A stretch of 64,000 nucleotides of DNA from assembly GCA_016709145.1 (NCBI GenBank), contig JADJEK010000006.1:62001-126000 (forward strand). The letters are read 5' to 3'. Under the pieces are notes generated by a model that was not told the DNA's origin, ran no database searches, and saw only the letters and a program-made list of their open reading frames with translations. This document shows, one piece after another, positions 1 through 7,711 of the stretch; within the stretch, counting starts at the first letter, position 1, and each line of letters opens with the position of its first letter. Source of the stretch: Planctomycetota bacterium (GTDB lineage Bacteria > Planctomycetota > B15-G4 > JADJEK01). The position numbers and the translations under genes were made by a program.

Positions 1-9
1 GAGTTCGGA

Positions 10-98
10 GTGGGAGTGGCGGAATTGGCAGACGCACGGGACTTAAAATCCTGCGGCCTTCACCGGCCGTGCGGGTTCGACCCCCGCCTCCCGCACCA
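10..98 (+). tRNA. tRNA-Leu (anticodon UAA)
   Basis: A complete class II cloverleaf can be folded. The seven-base acceptor stem pairs 10-16 with 88-94 (one G-U), and the CCA end is encoded at 96-98. The anticodon stem 37-41/49-53 encloses a seven-base loop with TAA at 44-46. The long variable arm between the anticodon and T arms fits leucine. No integrase or repeated tRNA end is visible nearby, so it is not evidently an attachment site. Confidence 0.96.
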
Positions 99-194
99 TC
101 CTCCATCCCGGGTCGCGCCATTCCGATTCCCGCGGAAGGCCGGGCGTTCCCCCTCGTTGTGGCCGCCAGCGAACTTCTTCGTCGAGAGCCCTCC

Positions 195-1148
195 ATGCGC
201 GTCCTGGTGACCGGCGGCGCCGGCTTCCTCGGATCCCATCTCGTCGCTCGTCTCGTGGCGCGCGGCGACGAGGTCGTCGTGCTCGACGACCTCTCGACCG
301 GGGATCCCGACGCTCTCGATCGCACGCGAGTCGACCTCGTCGTCGCCGATGTCACCGACGCCCGTCGCGTCGACTCCTGCGTCGCTGCCGTCGATCGCGT
401 GGTGCATCTCGCATCGGTTGTCGGCGTCGAACGCGTCGCCGCCGAACCGGAGCGCACCGAGTTCGTCATCGAACGCGGCGCGCACGCCGTGATCGCGGCC
501 GCCGCGCGCCATGCCGTGCCGTCGATCGTCGTCACGTCGTCGGAGGTCTACGGGTTCCGCGCGCCGGCTCCCGTGAGCGAGACGTTCGAGCCCGTCGACG
601 TCGACGCGGTCGCCGCGCGTTGGTCCTACGTGCGCGCGAAGCGTGTCGCGGATCGCCTCGCGCGAGCCGCGCACGCGGTGGGTACGCCGATCTTGACCGT
701 GCGACCGTTCAACATCGTCGGCGAACGTCAGCGCGAAGACGGCGGCGCCGTGCTGCCGCGATTCGTCGCACGCGCGCTGCGCGGTGAACCGCTCGAAGTC
801 CATGGCGACGGTTTGCAAAGCCGCGCCTTCCTCGACGTGCGCGATGCAGCGTCCGCGCTCGCGACGTTGCTCGAGCGCGATCGGTTCGCTTGCGACGCCG
901 TCAATCTCGGCGGTCGTGACGAGTGGACGATGCTGGAACTCGCGCACGAAGTCGTGCGCGTGCTCGCGGTGGACGTGCCGGTCGTCTGCGTGAAGCCCGG
1001 CGCCGAGCGCGGGATGGCCGAGATCCGACGTCGATTGCCCGATCTCACGCGTCTGGAGAGTCTCGGCATCGAACCCGCGCCGATCGACGTCGCCGCGGTC
1101 GTCGCGCGCGTGGCGGCGAGTCTCGAGGCGACCGCGGCAGCGCGCTGA
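195..1148 (+). CDS. NAD-dependent nucleotide-sugar epimerase/dehydratase (extended SDR)
   Basis: A 317-residue extended short-chain dehydrogenase/reductase. The N-terminal Rossmann motif TGGAGFLG is at residues 6-13, TSSEVYG at 114-120, and the catalytic YxxxK pair is Y145/K149. Such enzymes epimerise or dehydrate nucleoside-diphosphate sugars in the cytoplasm. The exact sugar cannot be told from sequence, though the protein resembles the UDP-glucose 4-epimerase group. The ATG at 195 is chosen because it begins directly at the Rossmann strand; upstream in-frame sequence runs into the tRNA. The stop overlaps the ATG of asnB (TGATG), so the two are probably co-translated. It would supply a sugar precursor for the downstream glycosyltransferases. 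Confidence 0.9.
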   Translation: MRVLVTGGAGFLGSHLVARLVARGDEVVVLDDLSTGDPDALDRTRVDLVVADVTDARRVDSCVAAVDRVVHLASVVGVERVAAEPERTEFVIERGAHAVIAAAARHAVPSIVVTSSEVYGFRAPAPVSETFEPVDVDAVAARWSYVRAKRVADRLARAAHAVGTPILTVRPFNIVGERQREDGGAVLPRFVARALRGEPLEVHGDGLQSRAFLDVRDAASALATLLERDRFACDAVNLGGRDEWTMLELAHEVVRVLAVDVPVVCVKPGAERGMAEIRRRLPDLTRLESLGIEPAPIDVAAVVARVAASLEATAAAR

Positions 1149-3046
1149 TGTGCGGACTCTGCGGTTCGTTCGCGCTCGATCCCGACGACCCGGTCGATCG
1201 CGCTGCGCTCGAACGCATGACGCGCGCCCTCGCGCATCGCGGGCCCGACGGTGAACGCGTCGAATGCGGACGCGGCTTCGGCCTCGGCTTCCGCCGCCTG
1301 GCGATCCTCGATCTGTCCGAGCGCGGCATGCAGCCCGCGAGTGCGCAGGACGGTGCGATCACGTCGGTGCTGAACGGCGAGATCTACAACTACCCAGAAC
1401 TGCGTGCCGATCTCGAAGCGCACGGCGTGCAACTGCACTCCGGCTGCGACGGCGAGATCATCCCGCACCTCTACGCGCAGCACGGGCCCGCGTTCGTCGA
1501 GCGTCTGCGCGGCATGTTCGCGCTGGCCGTCGTCGACGTGCGCGAGCATCGACTCGTGCTCGCGCGCGACCGACTCGGCAAGAAGCCGCTCTACGTCGCG
1601 CGTCGCGCCGGCCGCGTCGACTTCGCGTCGGAACCGAAGGCGTTGCTCGCGGCGAGCGAGGGGGCGGTCCGGCCGGATCCCGCGGCGCTCGTGCGGTTCT
1701 TGTGTTTCGGGTACGTACCGGGGCCCGGTTCGGCATTCCACGGGCTCGAGCGCGTCCAGCCAGGCGAACGGTGGGTCGTCGATCGTGGTGGCGTCCACGT
1801 CGAGCGCTACTGGTCGCTGCCTGAACCGAGCGCGCGCGAACCCGTCGAGCCCCGCGCCCTCGTCGAGCGCTTCGAGCACTTGTTGGCGCAAGCGACGACC
1901 GAGCGTCTTGCGGCCGACGTGCCGCTCGGCGTGCTGTTGTCGGGCGGCGTCGACTCGGGGCTCGTGCTCGCGGCCGCGGCCAAGGCCGCGCGCCGGCCGA
2001 TCGAGGCGTTCACGATCGCGTTCGCGGATCGCGCCTACGACGAGAGCGCGCTCGCGGCGCAAACCGCGAAGCACCTCGGCGTCCGCATGAACGTGCTCGA
2101 AGCCAAGCCGCTGCCGGCCGAGGCGCTGCTCGAGATCGCGCGAGTCTGGGACGAGCCGTTCGGTGACGCCTCGGCGTATCCGACGTTGCTGGTCGCGCGG
2201 CTGGCGCGCTCGCGCGTGACCGTCGCGCTGTCGGGCGACGGTGGCGACGAAGCGTTCGCCGGCTATCGGCGCTACCGCGCGCTGGCGTTGGCGGAACGCA
2301 TCGCGGCCGCGACTCCCGCCGCGCTACGGCGATTGTTCTCGCGTGCGGTCGGCGAGGTCGCGAACGGCAGCGGCGGCCGCGGCGGCATCGGCACGTTCCG
2401 GCGCTTCGCGTCCGCACTCGGACTCGAGTCGGCGAGCGACCGCCAGCAGTATTGGTCGACGTACTTCCGCGCCGGCGTCCGCGCGCGCTTCCTCGATCCG
2501 GAACTGCGCAACGCGGCCGATCCCGATGCCGAGGCGCGCGCCGAGTTCGACGGCGCCGCGGGCAGCGTGGTCGAGCGTGCGTTGCGCGTCGACCAGGCCC
2601 GCTACTTGCCCGACGATCTGTTGGTGAAGACCGACACGGCCTCGATGGCCGTCGGACTCGAAGTGCGCTCGCCGCTGCTCGACCATCGCATCGTCGAGTT
2701 CGCGGCGACGCTGCCCGCGCGCATGCGGTGTGGTGCCGCGGACACCAAGCCGTTGCTGCGCGCGCTGGCGGCGCGCGTGTTGACTCCGGAGGTCGCGACG
2801 GCCCGCAAGCGTGGGTTCGGGGTGCCTTTGGCCGCATGGCTGCGCGGCCCGTTCGCCACGGTCTCACGCCGCGTGCTGTTGTCCGAGCGGCAGACGCGCC
2901 GCCGCGTGTTCGCGCCCGGAGCGTTGCGCGAGTTGCTCGATCGCCACGCCTCGGGGCGCGAGGATTGGTCGCAGTACATCTGGCTCGCGCTCGTGCTCGA
3001 GCTGTGGTTCCGCAGGTTCATCGATCGCGATCTGTCCCTCGACTGA
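1148..3046 (+). CDS. asnB: Asparagine synthetase (glutamine-hydrolysing), AsnB type
   Basis: The 632-residue protein begins Met-Cys-Gly, so after Met removal Cys2 is the glutaminase nucleophile of a class II (Ntn) amidotransferase domain (about 1-210; NGEIYN at 76-81). The synthetase domain follows with the PP-loop SGGVDSG at 265-271 for ATP pyrophosphatase chemistry. Length matches the long AsnB family. The family makes asparagine from aspartate, glutamine and ATP. Paralogues inside polysaccharide clusters are thought to amidate other carboxylates, for example uronic acids (WbpS type), and its place between a sugar epimerase and a glycosyltransferase makes that role possible here. The start overlaps the epimerase stop. 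Confidence 0.93.
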   Translation: MCGLCGSFALDPDDPVDRAALERMTRALAHRGPDGERVECGRGFGLGFRRLAILDLSERGMQPASAQDGAITSVLNGEIYNYPELRADLEAHGVQLHSGCDGEIIPHLYAQHGPAFVERLRGMFALAVVDVREHRLVLARDRLGKKPLYVARRAGRVDFASEPKALLAASEGAVRPDPAALVRFLCFGYVPGPGSAFHGLERVQPGERWVVDRGGVHVERYWSLPEPSAREPVEPRALVERFEHLLAQATTERLAADVPLGVLLSGGVDSGLVLAAAAKAARRPIEAFTIAFADRAYDESALAAQTAKHLGVRMNVLEAKPLPAEALLEIARVWDEPFGDASAYPTLLVARLARSRVTVALSGDGGDEAFAGYRRYRALALAERIAAATPAALRRLFSRAVGEVANGSGGRGGIGTFRRFASALGLESASDRQQYWSTYFRAGVRARFLDPELRNAADPDAEARAEFDGAAGSVVERALRVDQARYLPDDLLVKTDTASMAVGLEVRSPLLDHRIVEFAATLPARMRCGAADTKPLLRALAARVLTPEVATARKRGFGVPLAAWLRGPFATVSRRVLLSERQTRRRVFAPGALRELLDRHASGREDWSQYIWLALVLELWFRRFIDRDLSLD

Positions 3047-3081
3047 TCCGCAGCGGAGTCGTCCGCCGTCCTGGAGTCGCC

Positions 3082-4233
3082 GTGCGCGTCGCTCGCATCC
3101 TCGGCCGCGCCAACGTCGGCGGCCCGATCAAGACCGTGCTCGCACTGTGTCGTCGCTTGCGCGCGCATGGCGTCACGACGCGTCTGTTCGTCGGTCCGTC
3201 GAGTGCGCGCGAGGGTGATCGGCTCGTCGGTGTCGACGACGTCGAGATCGTGCGCGTGCCCGAACTTCGGCGCGGCGCGAATCCGTTCGATCTGCTCGGT
3301 ATCGCGCGGTTGCGGGACGCGCTGCGTGAGTTCGGACCCGACATCGTCCACACGCACACGGCGAAGGCCGGGTTGCTCGGACGCTTGGCCGCGGCGGGGC
3401 TCGAGTTCCGTCCGCGCATCGTGCACACGTTCCACGGCCACGTCCTGCGTGGCTACTTCGCGCGCCCGATCGTGATGGCCTTGGTCGCGCTCGAGCGCCG
3501 CCTCGCGCGCGACAGCGATGCGATCGTCGCCGTCGGTCCGCGCGTTGCCGACGACCTGGTCGACGCATTCCACGTCGTCCCGCGCGAGGGCGTGGTCGTG
3601 ATCGAGAACGGCATCGATCTCGAGCCGTTCGCGTCGATGTGCTCGCGCGAACGAGCGCGCGCGGAGATCGGACTCGATGCCGGCGCGCGGACCCCGTGCA
3701 TCGTCGTGCCGGCGCGGCTCGCGCCGATCAAAGGCCACGAGGTCCTGCTCGACGCGCTCGAGCACGCGGCGCTCGCGCGGCGCGAACTCGACGTGGTGTT
3801 GCTCGGCGACGGGCCGTTGCGCTCCGAGATCGAACGGCGCGCTCGGGAGCTGCGAGCGCGGGCTCGGGTCCACTGCGTCGGATTCGTCGACGCGCCGGAG
3901 CGCGTGCTGCCTGCCGCCGACCTCGTCGTGCTGCCGTCGTTGAACGAGGGTCAGCCCCTCGCATTGCTCGAGGCGATGGCTGCTGGGGTCGCCGTGCTCG
4001 CGACCGCGGTCGGTGGGGTGCCGGACCTCGTCACGGATGGAGTCGATGGCTACCTGGTCGAGTCCGCGGATCCGGTGCGACTCGCACAGCGGATCGCGGC
4101 TGCGCTCGACGACCCGGCCGCGCGCGCCGCCGCCGCTGCTCGGGGTCGATCCCGGGTGTTCGGCCGCAGTTCGATCGATCGAGTCGTGCGGGAGCACTTG
4201 GCGCTGTACGAGAGGTTGCTCCACGGTCCATGA
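3082..4233 (+). CDS. Glycosyltransferase family 4 (GT-B)
   Basis: A 383-residue retaining GT-B glycosyltransferase. The N-terminal domain has the glycine loop GGPIKT and the VHTHTAKAG segment. The C-terminal domain carries the EX7E motif (EGQPLALLE) followed by AMAAG and GGVPDLV, typical of nucleotide-sugar binding in GT4. The GTG at 3082 is taken as start because it opens the first beta-strand (RVARILGRANVGG); the longer open frame upstream lies inside asnB. It follows asnB by 35 bases and is probably in the same operon. The sugar donor and acceptor cannot be assigned. It acts at the cytoplasmic face in surface polysaccharide assembly. Confidence 0.9.
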   Translation: MRVARILGRANVGGPIKTVLALCRRLRAHGVTTRLFVGPSSAREGDRLVGVDDVEIVRVPELRRGANPFDLLGIARLRDALREFGPDIVHTHTAKAGLLGRLAAAGLEFRPRIVHTFHGHVLRGYFARPIVMALVALERRLARDSDAIVAVGPRVADDLVDAFHVVPREGVVVIENGIDLEPFASMCSRERARAEIGLDAGARTPCIVVPARLAPIKGHEVLLDALEHAALARRELDVVLLGDGPLRSEIERRARELRARARVHCVGFVDAPERVLPAADLVVLPSLNEGQPLALLEAMAAGVAVLATAVGGVPDLVTDGVDGYLVESADPVRLAQRIAAALDDPAARAAAAARGRSRVFGRSSIDRVVREHLALYERLLHGP

Positions 4234-4355
4234 CGGGGGTTGGGGGTTCGTTCAGGCTTCGGCTCGGCGGTTGCTTTGTCTGATGGGTCTGCGTCCGAAC
4301 CCGGGCGAACTGCCGAGTTCGCCGATCGCCACACGACCCTTCGAGGGAATCCGCA

Positions 4356-5276
4356 ATGACGACCCACTGGTCGGCCGCTTGTTGTCTGGCGTTGCTCGGC
4401 ACCGCCGCGCTCGGTTGCTCTGGCACCGACGCAGGCTCGGACGCTGGGGTCTCCGCGAACGCAAGCACCGCTGCCGAACCAAGGATCGAGGCCTATCGCC
4501 GCTGGTCCGACCATATCGGGCAGGGGGGCGGGCCGAAGGGTGCGGAGGATCTCGAGGCTCTAGCGCGTGCGGGGTACAAGCACGTCCTTTCGGTCGACGG
4601 GGCAATGCCCGACATCGAGAGCGCCGAGCGTTACGGATTGAGCTACATCCACGTGCCGATCGGTTACGACGGCGTAACGCGCGATGAGGCGGTCGCGATC
4701 GTCAAGGCCGTCCAAGGAGCCGAGGGTCCGATCTACGTCCATTGCCATCACGGTCTGCACCGCGGTCCGGCAGCGGCCGCCATGGCGCGCATCGCGCTCG
4801 AGGGGGTCGACACCCAGACCGCGGTGAAGGACCTCGAGGCGAGCGGCTGCAAGTACGAGGGTCTGTTCCGCGACGTCAACGCGTTCGTGCCGCCCACGGC
4901 CGATGAACTCGCCAGGGTCGGCGACCTGCCCGAGGCGGTCGTGCCGAGCGGCATGCGCGATTCGATGACGCACATCGACGATCGCTGGGACTCGGTCCAA
5001 TTCGTCAAGAAGCTGGGCTACAAGCCGAACCCGGACCATCCCGACATCGATCCGGCCCACGAGGTCGGGATGCTCGAGAACCTGTTGCGCAACCTCGCCG
5101 ACCAGGCCGACGCCAAGGCGCTCGGGCCGGAATTCCTGGCCATGACGGAGGCTTCACGCGCCGCTGCCGAACGACTCGAGCAGGACGTCCGCGCCGGGGA
5201 TCCGGTCGCTGCCGAGGCGTCGTTCAAGGCGCTGAAGGATTCGTGCTCGAAGTGCCACAAGAAGTACCGCGACTGA
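4356..5276 (+). CDS. Lipoprotein: tyrosine-phosphatase-like domain fused to cytochrome c'-like domain
   Basis: 306 residues. A signal peptide ends at a lipobox (ALGC, Cys21), so export and lipid anchoring are likely. Residues about 45-180 resemble the dual-specificity/DUF442-like phosphatase fold, with the P-loop HCHHGLHRG giving Cys130 and Arg136 of a CX5R active site. Residues about 200-306 are predicted helical and end in CSKCH (Cys297, Cys300, His301) followed by KKYRD, the C-terminal haem signature of cytochrome c'. The two domains are read as one frame without a stop. The gene stands alone between two glycan operons and has its own downstream hairpin. The domain fusion is seen; any link between haem redox or gas binding and phosphatase activity is inference. 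Confidence 0.8.
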   Translation: MTTHWSAACCLALLGTAALGCSGTDAGSDAGVSANASTAAEPRIEAYRRWSDHIGQGGGPKGAEDLEALARAGYKHVLSVDGAMPDIESAERYGLSYIHVPIGYDGVTRDEAVAIVKAVQGAEGPIYVHCHHGLHRGPAAAAMARIALEGVDTQTAVKDLEASGCKYEGLFRDVNAFVPPTADELARVGDLPEAVVPSGMRDSMTHIDDRWDSVQFVKKLGYKPNPDHPDIDPAHEVGMLENLLRNLADQADAKALGPEFLAMTEASRAAAERLEQDVRAGDPVAAEASFKALKDSCSKCHKKYRD

Positions 5277-5304
5277 TCGCGGGGCGCCCGGTCCGAACGT
5301 GACC

Positions 5305-5342
5305 AGCGCCGCCCGATCCCGTTCGCGGGGTCGGGCGGCGCT
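5305..5342. terminator. 17-bp hairpin terminator after the phosphatase/cytochrome gene
   Basis: Positions 5305-5321 pair with 5326-5342 with one G-T pair, closing a TTCG tetraloop at 5322-5325. It starts 28 bases after the stop codon. The downstream tract is only CCATTTCC, so this is a GC-rich hairpin without a strong U run. Confidence 0.75.
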
Positions 5343-5412
5343 CCATTTCCAAACCCAGGTTGCACTTGCGCCGGCGCGCGATACGGTTCGGCCCACCGTA
5401 CGCACGAGTGCC

Positions 5413-6564
5413 ATGAATCCCGAGGCCGCGCCCCAGAACCTGCTGATGCTGTCCGGCGACACGGTCCTCGCGACCGGTCGCCAGGGCGTGTTCTTCCCCG
5501 TCCTCGAAGAAATGGCGCGGCACTTCACGCGCATCGACGTCATCTCGCCGCGACCCGGCGGTGCGATCACGACGCGGTCACTGTTCTCGAACGTGTTCTT
5601 GCATCCCAATCCGCGTGGGAAGCTCACCCAAGTCGGCCACATCCTGCGCACGGCGCGTGGACTGTTGCGCGAGCGGCCGTACTTGCTGATCACGAGCCAC
5701 GACTACGGGCTGTTCTACAACGGCATCGCCGCGTACCGGCTGCATCGCGAGTTCGGTGTCCCGTACGTGTCGGAGATCCACCACGTGCCGGGCTTCCCGA
5801 AGCCGGCCGATCTGCGCGAGCGCATCGAAGTCCCGCTGAACAAGGTCTACGCGCGTTTCGCGGCGCGTCACGCCGTGGCGATCCGCGTGGTCAATCGCGT
5901 CGAGATGCCGAACCTGCTGCGCGGTTTCGGAGTCCCGGATTCGAAGATCCGCGTGATCCCGTCGCTGTACCTCGACGTCGACGTGTTCACTCCGACGCCG
6001 CGACGCGAGAAGGATTGCGACGTGCTGCTCGTCGGTCGCTTGGTGAAGAACAAGCGTTTCGACCTCGTGCTCGACGCCGTCGGTCGGTTGTGGCGAGCAG
6101 GGCGTGTCGTACGCGTGAAGCTCGTCGGCGAGGGACCGCTGAAGGCGGAGCTGTTCGCGCAAGCCGAACGCCTCGGCATCCGCGACCAGGTGGGCCACGT
6201 CGCGTTCTTGCCGACGGCGAACGATCTCGCCGACGCGTATCGCGCGGCGCGCATGCTCGTGTGTTCGTCCACGAGCGAAGGCGGCCCGCGCGTCACGTGC
6301 GAGGCCATGGCGTGCGAGATCCCGGTGCTGTCGACGCCGGTCGGCATCATGACCGAACTCGTGCACGACGGCGTCGAAGGGCGCCTGTTCGCGTGGGACG
6401 TCGACGAACTCGCGGGACAGATCGCATGGGTCCTCGACCACGACGCCGATGCGAGCGCGATGGCGCGCCGCGGACGCGCCGCGGTGCTGCCGTTCGAGCG
6501 GCGCGCGATGATCGCGAACTACGCGACGAGCCTGAAGGCGCTCGCCGCCGAGGCGCGTGCATGA
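5413..6564 (+). CDS. Glycosyltransferase family 4 (GT-B)
   Basis: A 383-residue GT-B enzyme. The C-terminal half shows LLVGRLVKNKRFD, the EX7E motif EGGPRVTCE and the following AMACEIPVL and GIMTELV segments, all typical of GT4 nucleotide-sugar binding. The ATG at 5413 was chosen over an in-frame start at 5299 because the latter lies in the terminator hairpin region and codes low-complexity sequence. The last four bases overlap the next glycosyltransferase (ATGA), suggesting coupled translation. It is the first gene of a four-gene block. Donor and acceptor are unknown. Confidence 0.88.
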   Translation: MNPEAAPQNLLMLSGDTVLATGRQGVFFPVLEEMARHFTRIDVISPRPGGAITTRSLFSNVFLHPNPRGKLTQVGHILRTARGLLRERPYLLITSHDYGLFYNGIAAYRLHREFGVPYVSEIHHVPGFPKPADLRERIEVPLNKVYARFAARHAVAIRVVNRVEMPNLLRGFGVPDSKIRVIPSLYLDVDVFTPTPRREKDCDVLLVGRLVKNKRFDLVLDAVGRLWRAGRVVRVKLVGEGPLKAELFAQAERLGIRDQVGHVAFLPTANDLADAYRAARMLVCSSTSEGGPRVTCEAMACEIPVLSTPVGIMTELVHDGVEGRLFAWDVDELAGQIAWVLDHDADASAMARRGRAAVLPFERRAMIANYATSLKALAAEARA

Positions 6565-7640
6565 AGTTGCTGTTCTGCACGCAGGCGCTCGATCTCGATC
6601 ACCCCGTGCTCGGGTTCGCGCACGAGTGGATCCTGCGGCTCGCGGCACGCGTCGAGCGCGTGATCGTCGTTCCGATCGCGGTCGGTCGCACGCGATTGCC
6701 GAGCAACGTCGACGTGCGACCGCTGCATCGCGAGCTCGGCGGGCATGGCTTCTCGAAGTTGCTCGCGTTCCGGCGCATCGTCGGTGGCGCCTGCGCGGCG
6801 CGCGAGGTCGACGCCGTGTTCGCGCACATGGTCCCTCGTTACGCGGCGTTCGCGGCGCCGTTCGCGCGTCCGCGCCGGATCCCGATCTTCCTGTGGTACA
6901 CGCACAAAGGCGTCGACTGGAGTCTGCGCCTCGCCGAGCCGTTCATCGCTCGCGCGTTCACGGCCTCGTCGAGTTCGTTCCGACTGCGCAGCGCGAAAAA
7001 AGTCGTCACCGGGCACGGCATCGACACGGCGTGGTTCACGCCGCCGGAACACGACCATCGCCCCGAGTTCGACATCGCCGTCGTCGGTCGCATCGCGCCG
7101 GTGAAGGACCCGCTCACGCTGATCGAAGCGCTCGGCGTGCTCGCGCGCCAAGGGCTGGCGCCCAAGGTCGTGCTGGCCGGCGACACGCTGCTCGCGACGC
7201 ACGATGCGTATCGCGCCCGCGTGCTCGCGCGCATCGACGAACTCGGATTGCGGGACCGGGTCACGGCGCTCGGCAACGTGCCGCACGAGAGCATCCGCGA
7301 CGTGTTCCATTCCGCGACCTGCTTCGTGACGCCGTCGCTGACGGGCAGCGTCGACAAGACCGTGCTCGAAGCCATGAGCTGCGGGCGCATCGCGCTGACC
7401 TGCAACGAGTCGTTCGTCGACGTGTTCGGTCGCTTGGCGCCGCGGCTCATGTTCGGCGTCGGTGCGGTCGATGGACTCGCCCGGCTGCTCGCGACGCATC
7501 TGAGCGCTCCGCGGGACGAACAGCTCGAGCTCGGTCGCGCGTTGCGGGAACTCGTCGTGCGTGAGCACGACCTCGATCGATTGATGGACCGCCTCGTCGC
7601 CGAGATGGGCACCGTGCTCGCGGCGTGCGAGCGTCGATAG
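6561..7640 (+). CDS. Glycosyltransferase, GT4-like
   Basis: 359 residues with a GT-B layout: an N-terminal domain beginning MKLLFCTQALDLDHP and a C-terminal domain with DIAVVGRIAPVKDP and the tail of the nucleotide-sugar site (TVLEAMSCGRIALT). The first Glu of the usual EX7E motif is replaced by Gly (GSVDKTVLE), so the donor pocket is atypical. It starts inside the stop of the preceding glycosyltransferase and forms a tandem pair with it. Such tandem GTs usually add successive sugars of one repeat unit; that is inference. Specificity cannot be read. Confidence 0.84.
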   Translation: MKLLFCTQALDLDHPVLGFAHEWILRLAARVERVIVVPIAVGRTRLPSNVDVRPLHRELGGHGFSKLLAFRRIVGGACAAREVDAVFAHMVPRYAAFAAPFARPRRIPIFLWYTHKGVDWSLRLAEPFIARAFTASSSSFRLRSAKKVVTGHGIDTAWFTPPEHDHRPEFDIAVVGRIAPVKDPLTLIEALGVLARQGLAPKVVLAGDTLLATHDAYRARVLARIDELGLRDRVTALGNVPHESIRDVFHSATCFVTPSLTGSVDKTVLEAMSCGRIALTCNESFVDVFGRLAPRLMFGVGAVDGLARLLATHLSAPRDEQLELGRALRELVVREHDLDRLMDRLVAEMGTVLAACERR

Positions 7641-7711
7641 GATCCGCGCGGGAGGCAGCCATCGAGTCCGACCCGACGCCATCGCCGTCACCGCCGCCGC
7701 GCGCATCCGAC

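Noticed and set aside
10..98. tRNA-Leu as a phage or island attachment site
   Set aside because: No integrase and no repeated 3' tRNA sequence was seen in the window.
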